From the NCBI RefSeq assembly GCF_003367315.1, contig NZ_CP031415.1, positions 2,044,001 through 2,108,000 of the forward strand: a DNA stretch of 64,000 bases, in the 5' to 3' direction. Below the pieces are notes generated by a model, which was not told the DNA's origin, did not search any database, and saw nothing but the letters and a program-made list of their open reading frames with translations. The translations under genes and the position numbers were made by a program. This document shows, one piece after another, positions 56,793-64,000 of the stretch; the first letter of the stretch is position 1; every line of letters begins with the position of its first letter. The DNA comes from Saccharospirillum mangrovi. Its GTDB lineage: Bacteria; Pseudomonadota; Gammaproteobacteria; Pseudomonadales; Natronospirillaceae.

Positions 56793-57556
56793 CCACCGCC
56801 GATCTGGCGCTGGCGGATTCGCCCGATGCGCTGCAAGACAAAGTCATCGCCATCACCGGCGCCGGTGCTGGTATCGGCCAGGCCATGGCGCTCGATTTCG
56901 CCCGTGCCGGCGCGCACGTCGTATTGATCGGTCGAACGCAGGAAAAGCTCGAAGCGGTCTACGACCAGATTGAAGCGGCAACTCAAACCCAGCCGATTCT
57001 GTTGCCGATCGATCTGGCCGACATCACGCCGGACAACGCCCGCGAGCTCGCCTTTGGCATCGAACAAACCTACGGCCGCCTCGATGGCTTATTGCTCAAC
57101 GCGTCGCTGCTCGGCGACAAGATGAGCATTCAACAGTATTCGCCAACCGTCTGGCGCAAAGTCATGCAGGTGAATCTGGACAGCAGCTTTTACCTCAGCC
57201 AGGCGTTGTTGCCGCTGCTGATGGCCGGCAAACACGGCCGGTTAATTTTCACCACGTCCAGCGTAGGCCGTCAGGGTCGCGGTTATTGGGGCGCCTATGC
57301 GGTGTCAAAATTCGCCACCGAAGGCCTGATGCAGACACTGGCCGATGAAGTCGGGACGATTTCCGCATTGCGCGTGCATTGCATCAACCCCGGCGGCACT
57401 CGTACCGCCATGCGTGCGGCGGCCTACCCGGCGGAAGACCCGTCCGAGGTGCCGGCACCGGAAGCGCACGCGCCCTTCTACCGTTATTTGATGAGCGACC
57501 ACAGCCAGGCCTTCAATGGCGTTTCCTGGGACGCCCGCGATTTTCTACCTGCCTGA
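56762..57556 (+). CDS. yciK: Short-chain dehydrogenase YciK
   Basis: A 264-residue SDR enzyme with the cofactor motif TGAGAGIGQAMA near 34-45, NAS near 112, the catalytic TSSVGRQGRGYWGAYAVSK stretch (Ser, Tyr, Lys), and CINPGGTRTAMR. Substrate unknown. It overlaps mupP by 31 bp, and the ubiG-mupP-yciK order is conserved in Pseudomonas relatives. Confidence 0.9.
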   Translation: MADAHTSTQLTTADLALADSPDALQDKVIAITGAGAGIGQAMALDFARAGAHVVLIGRTQEKLEAVYDQIEAATQTQPILLPIDLADITPDNARELAFGIEQTYGRLDGLLLNASLLGDKMSIQQYSPTVWRKVMQVNLDSSFYLSQALLPLLMAGKHGRLIFTTSSVGRQGRGYWGAYAVSKFATEGLMQTLADEVGTISALRVHCINPGGTRTAMRAAAYPAEDPSEVPAPEAHAPFYRYLMSDHSQAFNGVSWDARDFLPA

Positions 57557-57593
57557 CCTTGCCGCCCAGCGGCGACAATTTTCCGCCATCTGA

Positions 57594-57614
57594 CTTGCCG
57601 CCTTAGGCGGCAAG
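57594..57614 (+). terminator. Hairpin after yciK
   Basis: CTTGCCGCC-tta-GGCGGCAAG is a perfect 9-bp stem 37 bp past the yciK stop. The following bases (ACTTCTCC) are only partly T-rich; a smaller hairpin with CAATTTT lies just before it (57561-57573). Together they probably end the ubiG operon. Confidence 0.6.
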
Positions 57615-57683
57615 ACTTCTCCAAAGCGTCATTTTTTTGCCGCATACCAACATAACCATCTGATTTATAAGAACTTTTAAGAT

Positions 57684-57698
57684 TGGCACGTAAATCGC
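57684..57698 (+). promoter_or_regulatory. Candidate sigma-54 promoter of the diguanylate cyclase gene
   Basis: TGGCACG-TAAA-TCGC has the invariant GG (57685-57686) and GC (57697-57698) with exactly 10 bp between, and one mismatch to TGGCACG-N4-TTGC. It lies 36 bp before the start codon. An enhancer site was not identified. Confidence 0.5.
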
Positions 57699-57734
57699 TT
57701 ACAGCTGCTGCAAACAGCAACGGCGGTTATCAGG

Positions 57735-58676
57735 ATGGTTACCAGTTTTACTCAGAGACGCTCGACTCCGGATTCCGGCACAACTCGTACACGCGCTCCG
57801 CACCCGGTCCCGGATAACGGTCCAACGCTGGATCAGCTTCAGGATTTCCGCCTGCACATGATGAAACAGCTGCAAGCGACCTTGGACATCGAACAGATTC
57901 TGCGCACCTTCTTTAACGAGGTGCAGCATCTGGTACCGCTCGATGGTTGCCATTATCAGGCCGAACACGTTGGCTTGATGTTGGATTTCGGCGATACCGG
58001 CCGACACCGCTGCAACTACGAACTGAGCCTGCACGACGAACAATTCGGTCGTCTGGGTTTTTCCCGCAACCGCCGTCTGCAAGAACGCGAAATGCAGTTG
58101 CTGGAATCGGTGATGGACGTGCTGATTTACCCGCTGCGCAACGCCCTGCTGTACCGCAAGGCGCTGGCAACCGCCATGATCGACCCGCTGACCGGCCTGA
58201 ACAATCGCGGCGCCATGGCGATTACGCTGAACCGGGAAATGGATCGGATGCGTCGTCACAATCAGGACATGAGTATCCTGATGGTCGACATTGACCGCTT
58301 CAAAGACATCAACGACCGCTACGGCCATCTGGCTGGTGACGACGTCTTGCGCCAGGTCGCGCAAATCATCGACACCACCATTCGCGGTTGCGATGCCTGC
58401 TTCCGCTTTGGCGGCGAAGAATTCCTGATCATGCTGACCGATTCAAACCTGCCGCTGGCGCGCATGGTCGCCGAGCGCTTGCGCCACACCGTTTGTGAGC
58501 AGACGCGCTCACCGGCGCCCAACGCTCATGTCACCATCAGCGTCGGGGTAGCGCATTTCGACAACGAATCGGATTGGCCGGAACTGGTGGATCGCGCCGA
58601 CCGCGCGCTGTATCAGGCCAAGCAGGACGGCCGCAACCGGGTGGCGATCAGCCAGCCGGTTACGGCGCCCGTTTAA
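57735..58676 (+). CDS. Diguanylate cyclase with N-terminal GAF-like domain
   Basis: A 313-residue soluble enzyme that makes cyclic-di-GMP. Residues 40-150 look like a GAF-type sensor. The GGDEF domain (about 155-310) has DPLTGLNNRGAM, the catalytic GGEEF motif (RFGGEEFLIML), and an RxxD inhibitory site five residues upstream (RGCD), so it should be active and feedback-controlled. The ATG at 57735 has CAGG directly abutting it, a poor ribosome site. The gene after yciK is also a GGDEF gene in Pseudomonas. Confidence 0.9.
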   Translation: MVTSFTQRRSTPDSGTTRTRAPHPVPDNGPTLDQLQDFRLHMMKQLQATLDIEQILRTFFNEVQHLVPLDGCHYQAEHVGLMLDFGDTGRHRCNYELSLHDEQFGRLGFSRNRRLQEREMQLLESVMDVLIYPLRNALLYRKALATAMIDPLTGLNNRGAMAITLNREMDRMRRHNQDMSILMVDIDRFKDINDRYGHLAGDDVLRQVAQIIDTTIRGCDACFRFGGEEFLIMLTDSNLPLARMVAERLRHTVCEQTRSPAPNAHVTISVGVAHFDNESDWPELVDRADRALYQAKQDGRNRVAISQPVTAPV

Positions 58677-58686
58677 GGACGTCTGA

Positions 58687-59667
58687 TTAAGAAGGTTTAT
58701 CGCGCCGCGGTCTGGACTTGGGCTTGGCGGCGCCGGTTTTGGATTTATCCGCCCTGGCTTTGTCAGGCCGGGCTTTGTCAGGCCGGGCTTTGTCAGACTT
58801 GGCGCGCGTCGGCTTGGGCGCATCGTCCTTGGGCGCGTCAGTTTTCGCTTTAACCGACCGGCGCGTTTTCTGATTTTCCATGCGCCGTTTATTCGGATCG
58901 TGCTTCGACGTCACGATGGATTTCCACGGTGCGGTCGGCAAATCCACCCGCTTGGCGAGTTTATCGATTTCCGCTTTTGGCAATTCTTTCCAGGTACCGG
59001 CACGCACATCGGCATCCAAAAACACCGAGCCATAACGCACCCGTTTCAGCCGCGACACCTTCAAGCCCTGGCTTTCCCACAAGCGGCGCACTTCGCGGTT
59101 ACGCCCTTCCATAATCACCACGTGATACCAGACGTTGGCACCGCGACCGCCGAATTCCTGAATGTCGGTAAAGCGCGCTGGACCGTCTTCCAGTTCGACA
59201 CCGACGTGCATGGTTTCAACTTGTTCCTGCGTTACTTCACCCAACACACGCACGGCGTATTCGCGGTCGATCAGACCGGACGGATGCATCAGCCGGTTGG
59301 CTAACTCGCCATCGTTGGTGAACAGCAACAGGCCGGAAGTGTTCAAGTCCAAACGGCCGACAACAATCCAGCGCTCGCCGGGCAAATGCGGCAAGCGGTC
59401 AAACACCGTCGGCCGGCCTTCCGGGTCACGCCGGGTGCAGACTTCGCCTTCCGGCTTGTTGTACACCAGCACCCGACGCACGCGCTGGGTTTCGATCTTG
59501 ACCGGCTTGCCGTCCAATTCCAGCGCATCGCCAGGGCCGACTTTGTCGCCCAGTTTGACCAGCTCGCCATTGACTTTAACCCGGCCTTCTTCAATCGCGC
59601 GTTCCATGTCGCGGCGCGAACCTTTACCGGCTTTGGCCAGCACTTTTTGAATGCGTTCAGTACTCAT
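58687..59667 (-). CDS. rluB: Ribosomal large subunit pseudouridine synthase B
   Basis: Makes pseudouridine in 23S rRNA (E. coli position 2605). The ATG at 59667 gives 326 residues: an S4 domain (1-60), then the catalytic motif GRLDLNTSGLLLFTNDG near 104-120 with the active Asp, and EGRNREVRRLWE near 185. The last 75 residues are a Lys/Arg/Ala/Pro-rich tail with DKARP repeats, probably RNA-binding. It overlaps scpB by 11 bp. Confidence 0.93.
   Translation of the reverse strand: MSTERIQKVLAKAGKGSRRDMERAIEEGRVKVNGELVKLGDKVGPGDALELDGKPVKIETQRVRRVLVYNKPEGEVCTRRDPEGRPTVFDRLPHLPGERWIVVGRLDLNTSGLLLFTNDGELANRLMHPSGLIDREYAVRVLGEVTQEQVETMHVGVELEDGPARFTDIQEFGGRGANVWYHVVIMEGRNREVRRLWESQGLKVSRLKRVRYGSVFLDADVRAGTWKELPKAEIDKLAKRVDLPTAPWKSIVTSKHDPNKRRMENQKTRRSVKAKTDAPKDDAPKPTRAKSDKARPDKARPDKARADKSKTGAAKPKSRPRRDKPS
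58756..58798 (+). repeat. 15-bp tandem repeat in the rluB tail
   Basis: The unit GGCTTTGTCAGGCCG occurs twice perfectly (58756-58785) and a third time in part. On the minus strand each unit encodes DKARP, so copy number changes keep the frame and would only alter the basic tail. Confidence 0.85.
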
Positions 59668-60853
59668 CGTCTTCCTCGGGGCGTTGCTGGTCTCTCTCCC
59701 GAGCGTCCAGCAGCGCCTGTTGTTGCGCCAGTTTTTCTTCAATGATGCGCAGGTGTTCGGCGTCGCTCATCGGCTCGGCCGGTTCGTTATTTTCGCTATC
59801 GGTTTCTTCGGTCTTGGTTGTTGCGTCACTGTCGTCGTCATCGCTGTCCGACAGATCCAGATCCGGGTGTTGATGACCGGCGCGCTGCGCTTCAAACGCC
59901 TGCTCGATGGCGTCGTTAACGGCGTCCATCTGCGACAACTCGTCGTCCAGTTTCTCATCAATGTAGTCGTTGCCCGTCTTGCCGCTGCGTTCCACTTCGC
60001 GCAGCCGATCGACCATCGAACTGAAGCTGATTTCCGCCTGGGTATCGACGGTACCGGCGGCATCCGGATCGTCGTTGAGCGCCAGTTCCGGTGCCAGATC
60101 TTCCAGGTCGCGGATTTCACCCAGGCTCGGTAACTGGTCAAGACTGGTCAGGCCAAAATGATCCAGGAATTGCCGCGTGGTGGCGTACATGGCCGGGCGG
60201 CCAGGCACATCGCGATGGCCGACGACGCGTACCCATTCGCGTTCCTGCAACGTTTTAATAATGCTGGAGCTGACCGACACGCCGCGCACGTCTTCGATTT
60301 CGCCGCGCGTGATCGGCTGGCGATAGGCAATCAGCGCCATCGTTTCCAACAGCGCGCGTGAATAGCGTTGCGGCTTTTCTTCCCACAAGCGGCTGATCCA
60401 GACGCCCAGGTCAGACCGCGTCTGGAAGCGCCAGCCGCTGGCAACTTCCACCAGCTCCAGACCGCCGCCGCTGTATTTCGCCATCAGCTCAGCCATCAGG
60501 CTGCGGATGATGCGCCGGTGCGGCCGTTCGTGTTCCAAAAACAACGCGCCCAGCTGCACCACCGACAAAGCCGTACCGGCGGCAAACAGACTGCCTTCCA
60601 GAATGTGCTTAACGTCGTCCGGGGCGTGACCGCCGTAGGGATCGCCGATCTCTTCGGCCGGCGGGTCGACGTCTTCGTCGTCAGCCACGGCATCGCCCAA
60701 ATCCGGGTCGTCGTGCGCCGCCGGATCGGATTCCGGCACAGCCTCGCTGGCCGACTCCGATTCGGGTTGAGTGTTGAGCTCATCGGCGGAAGTTTCTGCG
60801 TCTAACTCGTCCGCCACAGGCTTGTCGTTGTCAGGATTGTTGGGTTCCGTCAT
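59657..60853 (-). CDS. scpB: Segregation and condensation protein B
   Basis: Kleisin-associated winged-helix protein of the SMC-ScpAB condensin-like complex. The 398-residue length is unusual: a 75-residue acidic N-terminal part and a 150-residue acidic, helical C-terminal part surround the normal core (about 80-235; RALLETMALIAYRQPITRGEIEDVRGV). It overlaps scpA by 4 bp. Confidence 0.93.
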   Translation of the reverse strand: MTEPNNPDNDKPVADELDAETSADELNTQPESESASEAVPESDPAAHDDPDLGDAVADDEDVDPPAEEIGDPYGGHAPDDVKHILEGSLFAAGTALSVVQLGALFLEHERPHRRIIRSLMAELMAKYSGGGLELVEVASGWRFQTRSDLGVWISRLWEEKPQRYSRALLETMALIAYRQPITRGEIEDVRGVSVSSSIIKTLQEREWVRVVGHRDVPGRPAMYATTRQFLDHFGLTSLDQLPSLGEIRDLEDLAPELALNDDPDAAGTVDTQAEISFSSMVDRLREVERSGKTGNDYIDEKLDDELSQMDAVNDAIEQAFEAQRAGHQHPDLDLSDSDDDDSDATTKTEETDSENNEPAEPMSDAEHLRIIEEKLAQQQALLDARERDQQRPEEDDEY

Positions 60854-61782
60854 TCACCGCGTGCCTTTACATGAATGGGCGCGAACGCCTCGTTCTGAAT
60901 CAGATCGATCAAGGATTCTTTGCACAATTCCATCACCGCCAAAAAAGTCACCACCACACCGAGGCGACCTTCTTTGGCGTCAAACAAGGTAATAAAGGGC
61001 ACGAAGGCGCCGCCGTTCAGGCGCTCCAGCACTTCGCCCATGCGTTGCCGCGTCGATAAGGTTTCGCGCTGAATTTCGTGTTCTTCGAACATATCGGCGC
61101 GCGCCATGACGTCTTTCAGCGCCAGCAGGATTTCGCGCAAATCGACATCCGGGTGCAGTTTCGGGCGTTGGTAATCCGGCTGATGTTCGGCTGTGGTGTA
61201 AATGTCGCGACCAACGCGCGGCACTTCATCGAGATTTTCTGCCGCGGTTTTGAACTGCTCGTATTCCTGCAAACGACGAATCAGTTCGGCGCGCGGATCT
61301 TCTTCCTCGTCTTCGTCATCGTGCGAGACGCGTGGCAACAACATGCGGCTTTTAATTTCCGCCAGCATCGATGCCATCACCAGATATTCCGCGGCCAATT
61401 CCAACTGCATGGCGTGCATCAACTCGACGTACTGCATGTACTGTTCGGTAATCTGGAAGACGTTGATGTTGAGGATGTCGAGGTTCTGTTTGCGAATCAG
61501 ATACAGCAATAAATCGAGCGGGCCTTCGAACGCATCAAGGAAGACTTCCAGCGCATCGGGCGGAATGTACAGATCCATCGGAATCTGCGTCATCGCCTCG
61601 CCGTCGATCACCGCGAACGGCATTTCCGTCTGTTCCGCACGGGCGCGTTCGCGCAGCCGCTCCAACGCCCGTTCCTTGGCGCTGACGGCACCGGCGACCA
61701 CCGGCACGTCGCCCGGTTCGAACAAGGCCGTTGCCGGGTCGTCGGTTGGCTCGATCGGGGCGTTGTCGGGCGTATCGCTCAC
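60850..61782 (-). CDS. scpA: Segregation and condensation protein A
   Basis: The kleisin subunit that bridges SMC heads (310 residues). The core begins at FEGPLDLLLYLIRKQNLDILNI near 88-109, followed by YLVMASMLAEIKSRMLLP near 133-150. The C-terminal winged helix ends with VVVTFLAVMELCKESL. An N-terminal extension of about 70 residues precedes the core. Confidence 0.94.
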   Translation of the reverse strand: MSDTPDNAPIEPTDDPATALFEPGDVPVVAGAVSAKERALERLRERARAEQTEMPFAVIDGEAMTQIPMDLYIPPDALEVFLDAFEGPLDLLLYLIRKQNLDILNINVFQITEQYMQYVELMHAMQLELAAEYLVMASMLAEIKSRMLLPRVSHDDEDEEEDPRAELIRRLQEYEQFKTAAENLDEVPRVGRDIYTTAEHQPDYQRPKLHPDVDLREILLALKDVMARADMFEEHEIQRETLSTRQRMGEVLERLNGGAFVPFITLFDAKEGRLGVVVTFLAVMELCKESLIDLIQNEAFAPIHVKARGE

Positions 61783-61797
61783 ACAGCTCTCCGGACG

Positions 61798-62421
61798 TTA
61801 TTGACGAAACGGGCTGACGTCGCCGGCGCCTTCGCGCAGCACTTCCGGCACTTCGTCGAGCAGACTGACGATGGACGATTCTTCCAGGCCGCAGAAGCCG
61901 CCATCGATCACCAGATCCAGATCGCGCTGCAACCGATCGCGAATATCTTCCGGGTCGCTCTGCGGTGCGTCGTCACCCGGCAGAATCAACGAGGTGCTGA
62001 TCATGGCTTCGCCCAATTCGGCAAGCAGCGCCTGGGCAATCGGATTGGCCAGCACGCGCAAACCGATGGTGCGGCGTTTCGGATGCATCAGTCGGCGCGG
62101 CACTTCGCGCGTGGCCGACAGAATAAAGGTCAGCGGGCCAGGCGTGTTGTTCTTGATCAGTCGGTAAGCGACGTTATCGACCTTGGCGAAATTCGACAGC
62201 TCCGACAGATCGCGACACACCAACGTAAAACGATGATCTTCCCCCACCTGACGAATGCGCCGGATGCGGTCAATCGCCGTCTTATTTTCCAGACAGCAGC
62301 CGAGAGCGTAGGCACTGTCGGTCGGATACGCGATGACGCCGCCGTCGCGCAGAATGTCGACGGCCTGCTTGATCAGACGAGGCTGGGGGTTTTCAGGATG
62401 GATGGAAAAAAACTGACTCAT
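61798..62421 (-). CDS. yciO: YciO family (Sua5/YrdC-like) protein
   Basis: A 207-residue protein with the YrdC fold: GGVIAYPTDSAYALGC near 27-42, TPGPLTFIL near 93-101 and KRRTIGLRV near 114. YrdC/Sua5 make threonylcarbamoyl-AMP for tRNA t6A; YciO is a paralogue whose role is not settled. The ATG at 62421 gives the family start MSQFFSIHPENPQ. It lies 15 bp before scpA. Confidence 0.9.
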   Translation of the reverse strand: MSQFFSIHPENPQPRLIKQAVDILRDGGVIAYPTDSAYALGCCLENKTAIDRIRRIRQVGEDHRFTLVCRDLSELSNFAKVDNVAYRLIKNNTPGPLTFILSATREVPRRLMHPKRRTIGLRVLANPIAQALLAELGEAMISTSLILPGDDAPQSDPEDIRDRLQRDLDLVIDGGFCGLEESSIVSLLDEVPEVLREGAGDVSPFRQ

Positions 62422-62530
62422 TGGTATTGGCTCCCGCCAAGAACTGGGCCGTGAATTGGCCCCAACTAAAAACAAAGCCGCACTTTAGCATTGCCGCCGC
62501 CGCTGGGGAAAGCGTCGAACGGACGTCGAA

Positions 62531-63382
62531 TCAGCCGAGCAACGCATCCACCAAACGCTTGCCCTGTGACGGCCATTGCGGGTACCAACCCAGCCGCGCC
62601 CAGGGTGTGTCGGGCTGATGAAAATCGCTGCCGCCGCCGATCAGTAAATCGCGTTCAATGCAGCGTTCGACCAACCGTTGACGCATCGGTGGTTGCATCG
62701 CCGGGCAGCAGACTTCGACGGCTTCGCCACCGGCCTGTTGAAAATCATCGAGCAACTGATCGAGCTTGCGCCAGGTCAGTTTGTAGCGATGCGGGTGCGC
62801 CAACACGGCTTTGCCGCCGCAGGCGCGAATGTCGGCGACCGCCTGTTCCAACGGCGGCCAGCCTTGTTTGACGTCGCCAACTTTGCCGGTACCGAGCCAG
62901 CGCTTGAACGCCTGAGCGCTGTCTTTCGCCTGACCGGATTTGACCAGAAACCGAGCTACGTGTGGCCGGCCCGGCAAGGCATCGCCGGCTTCGGCACGGA
63001 TGTCCGCTTCGCTGATGTCGAGGCCGGCGCGGCGCAACACAAACATCAGTCGTTCGAAACGTTGCTCGCGGGCGTGCACGTAACGTCGTTCGACATCAAG
63101 CCAGGCGTCACTGAACACGTCCATACCAATGCCAACAATATGAATGTTGCGGCTGAGCCACAGCGACGATAATTCCGCCCCCGGCCACAAGCGCAATTGC
63201 TCCGACAATTCACCGCCTTCGTGCAGCGCGCGATAACCGGCAGCGGTGTCGTGATCGGTCAACACCAGATGCGACAACCCCGCCGACAACGCCTGGTCGT
63301 ACAACGCCTGCGGCGACAGCACGCCGTCGGAAGCGTGGCTGTGGCAATGCATTTCCCAGTCGTGGGCCAGGTTGGTATTCAC
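62531..63382 (-). CDS. rnm: PHP-domain exonuclease/phosphatase (RNase AM, YciV)
   Basis: A 283-residue PHP metal-dependent hydrolase: [15 protein letters not shown] near 10-24, DHDTAAGY near 43-50, and later His residues in AHPHRYK and GGGSDFHQP. Homologues remove 5' nucleotides from RNA and hydrolyse 3',5'-bisphosphonucleotides. It stands 109 bp from yciO and diverges from yciI. Confidence 0.92.
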   Translation of the reverse strand: MNTNLAHDWEMHCHSHASDGVLSPQALYDQALSAGLSHLVLTDHDTAAGYRALHEGGELSEQLRLWPGAELSSLWLSRNIHIVGIGMDVFSDAWLDVERRYVHAREQRFERLMFVLRRAGLDISEADIRAEAGDALPGRPHVARFLVKSGQAKDSAQAFKRWLGTGKVGDVKQGWPPLEQAVADIRACGGKAVLAHPHRYKLTWRKLDQLLDDFQQAGGEAVEVCCPAMQPPMRQRLVERCIERDLLIGGGSDFHQPDTPWARLGWYPQWPSQGKRLVDALLG

Positions 63383-63463
63383 GTCGGCGCCTGTTGCTGT
63401 CGCTTGAAAGAGTCCCGTATTATGCCTGCCTTATTCCACCGCTTCACCCAGGGAGTAGTTCGC

Positions 63464-63760
63464 ATGTGGTACGCCATTGTCAGCGAGGACGTCAGCGATA
63501 GCCTGAGTTTGCGTCAGAGCGTTCGCCCGGCTCATCTTGCCCGTCTGGAAACCCTTCAGGCCGAAGGCCGCTTGCTGGTCGCCGGTCCCACGCCCGCCAT
63601 TGACAGCGACAACCCCGGCGAAGCCGGCTTCACCGGCTCAGTTGTGATTGCCGACTTCGCCTCGCTCGAAGACGCCAAGCGCTGGGCCGACGCCGATCCC
63701 TATGTTGATGCCGGTGTTTATGCCCAGGTCAGTGTCAAACCCTTTAAGCGAGTGTTTTGA
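63464..63760 (+). CDS. yciI: YciI family protein
   Basis: A 98-residue ferredoxin-like alpha/beta-barrel protein starting [10 protein letters not shown]. The conserved His in RPAHLARL and the [28 protein letters not shown] stretch identify the family; enzymatic role unknown in most members. GGGAG lies 8 nt before the ATG at 63464. Confidence 0.92.
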   Translation: MWYAIVSEDVSDSLSLRQSVRPAHLARLETLQAEGRLLVAGPTPAIDSDNPGEAGFTGSVVIADFASLEDAKRWADADPYVDAGVYAQVSVKPFKRVF

Positions 63761-63924
63761 TCGACCACCATTACCCCGATAAAAAGCATCGATGCGCGGG
63801 CCGATCTATGCCTTGCGTGGCGATGCGGATTGCTTACACTCAGGAACCTCTGCACGCCAGAGCCTCGCGACTCGCGCACCGAGGTTCCACCGACTCAAAA
63901 ACGACAGTTAACGGAAGCCGTAAC

Positions 63925-64000
63925 ATGACCCGATTCTCCACCGCCAAAGTTCTTCTCGGCCTGATGACGACCGCAGCGATCAGCGCCGGAACCCTGGCTG
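63925..64000 (+). CDS. Start of an exported protein (truncated by window end)
   Basis: ATG at 63925 with ACGGAAG upstream opens MTRFSTAKVLLGLMTTAAI and a small-residue stretch, a typical signal peptide. Only 25 codons are visible, so the product cannot be named. The 164-bp gap before it holds no clear terminator. Confidence 0.6.
   Translation, partial: MTRFSTAKVLLGLMTTAAISAGTLA

Overview
The window is a gammaproteobacterial chromosome segment, moderately GC-rich, with no phage, transposase or CRISPR signal that I can see. Several features point to the Pseudomonas/Oceanospirillales side of the class. These are the block gyrA-serC-pheA-hisC-tyrA/aroA fusion-cmk-rpsA-ihfB-lapA-lapB, the block deaminase-ubiG-mupP-yciK, and the CX14CX2C type of QueE. 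A marine or saline Oceanospirillales genus (Saccharospirillum- or Reinekea-like) is my best guess; this is inference, not a match.

1-13.9 kb is almost entirely on the minus strand. It holds the helicase HrpA (its C-terminus lies beyond the window), the acyl-CoA ligase FadD with a PsrA-like operator, a trio of membrane proteins (a VWA protein, a membrane protein with a C-terminal winged helix, and a small multi-span protein), YcgN-YcgL-RNase D, RecR-YbaB-DnaX, and the 4.5S SRP RNA. 14.0-21.8 kb is a plus-strand run of nine tightly packed genes: DUF523/DUF1722, photolyase, NTF2-like, FAD oxidoreductase, DUF1365, cyclopropane synthase, DUF2878, and two small envelope proteins. It looks like a photo-oxidative damage and lipid-modification operon. 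A dual GGDEF/EAL protein, QueE and aconitase B follow.

28.7-34.2 kb is the accessory part. A DUF2946-PCu(A)C copper module is followed by a TetR/HPP divergon with two clear operators. Then comes a decayed second copy of the DUF2946-PCu(A)C module, an MFS exporter with its own palindromic operator, and a second TetR gene. The stretch 31021-34222 is bounded by a 14/15-bp direct repeat whose right copy includes the 3' end of tRNA-Pro(GGG). This is the usual footprint of tRNA-targeted integration, though no integrase remains.

34.3-53.8 kb is core minus-strand housekeeping: MerR-ihfA-pheT-pheS, pyrI-pyrB, tRNA-Gly and tRNA-Glu with a broken tRNA-Gly between them, lapB-lapA-ihfB-rpsA-cmk, the aromatic amino acid genes, serC and gyrA. 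A ComEA-like gene sits on the plus strand at 40.2 kb. 54.0-58.7 kb (plus) carries an MTA/SAH deaminase, UbiG, the peptidoglycan-recycling phosphatase MupP, the dehydrogenase YciK, and a diguanylate cyclase with a candidate sigma-54 promoter. 58.7-63.4 kb (minus) carries rluB-scpB-scpA-yciO-rnm. yciI and the first 25 codons of an exported protein close the window.

The most unusual items are the tRNA-Pro-bounded segment with its decayed copper module, the lipid/photolyase operon, the membrane-anchored winged-helix protein beside the VWA protein, and a LapB that lacks its N-terminal membrane anchor.
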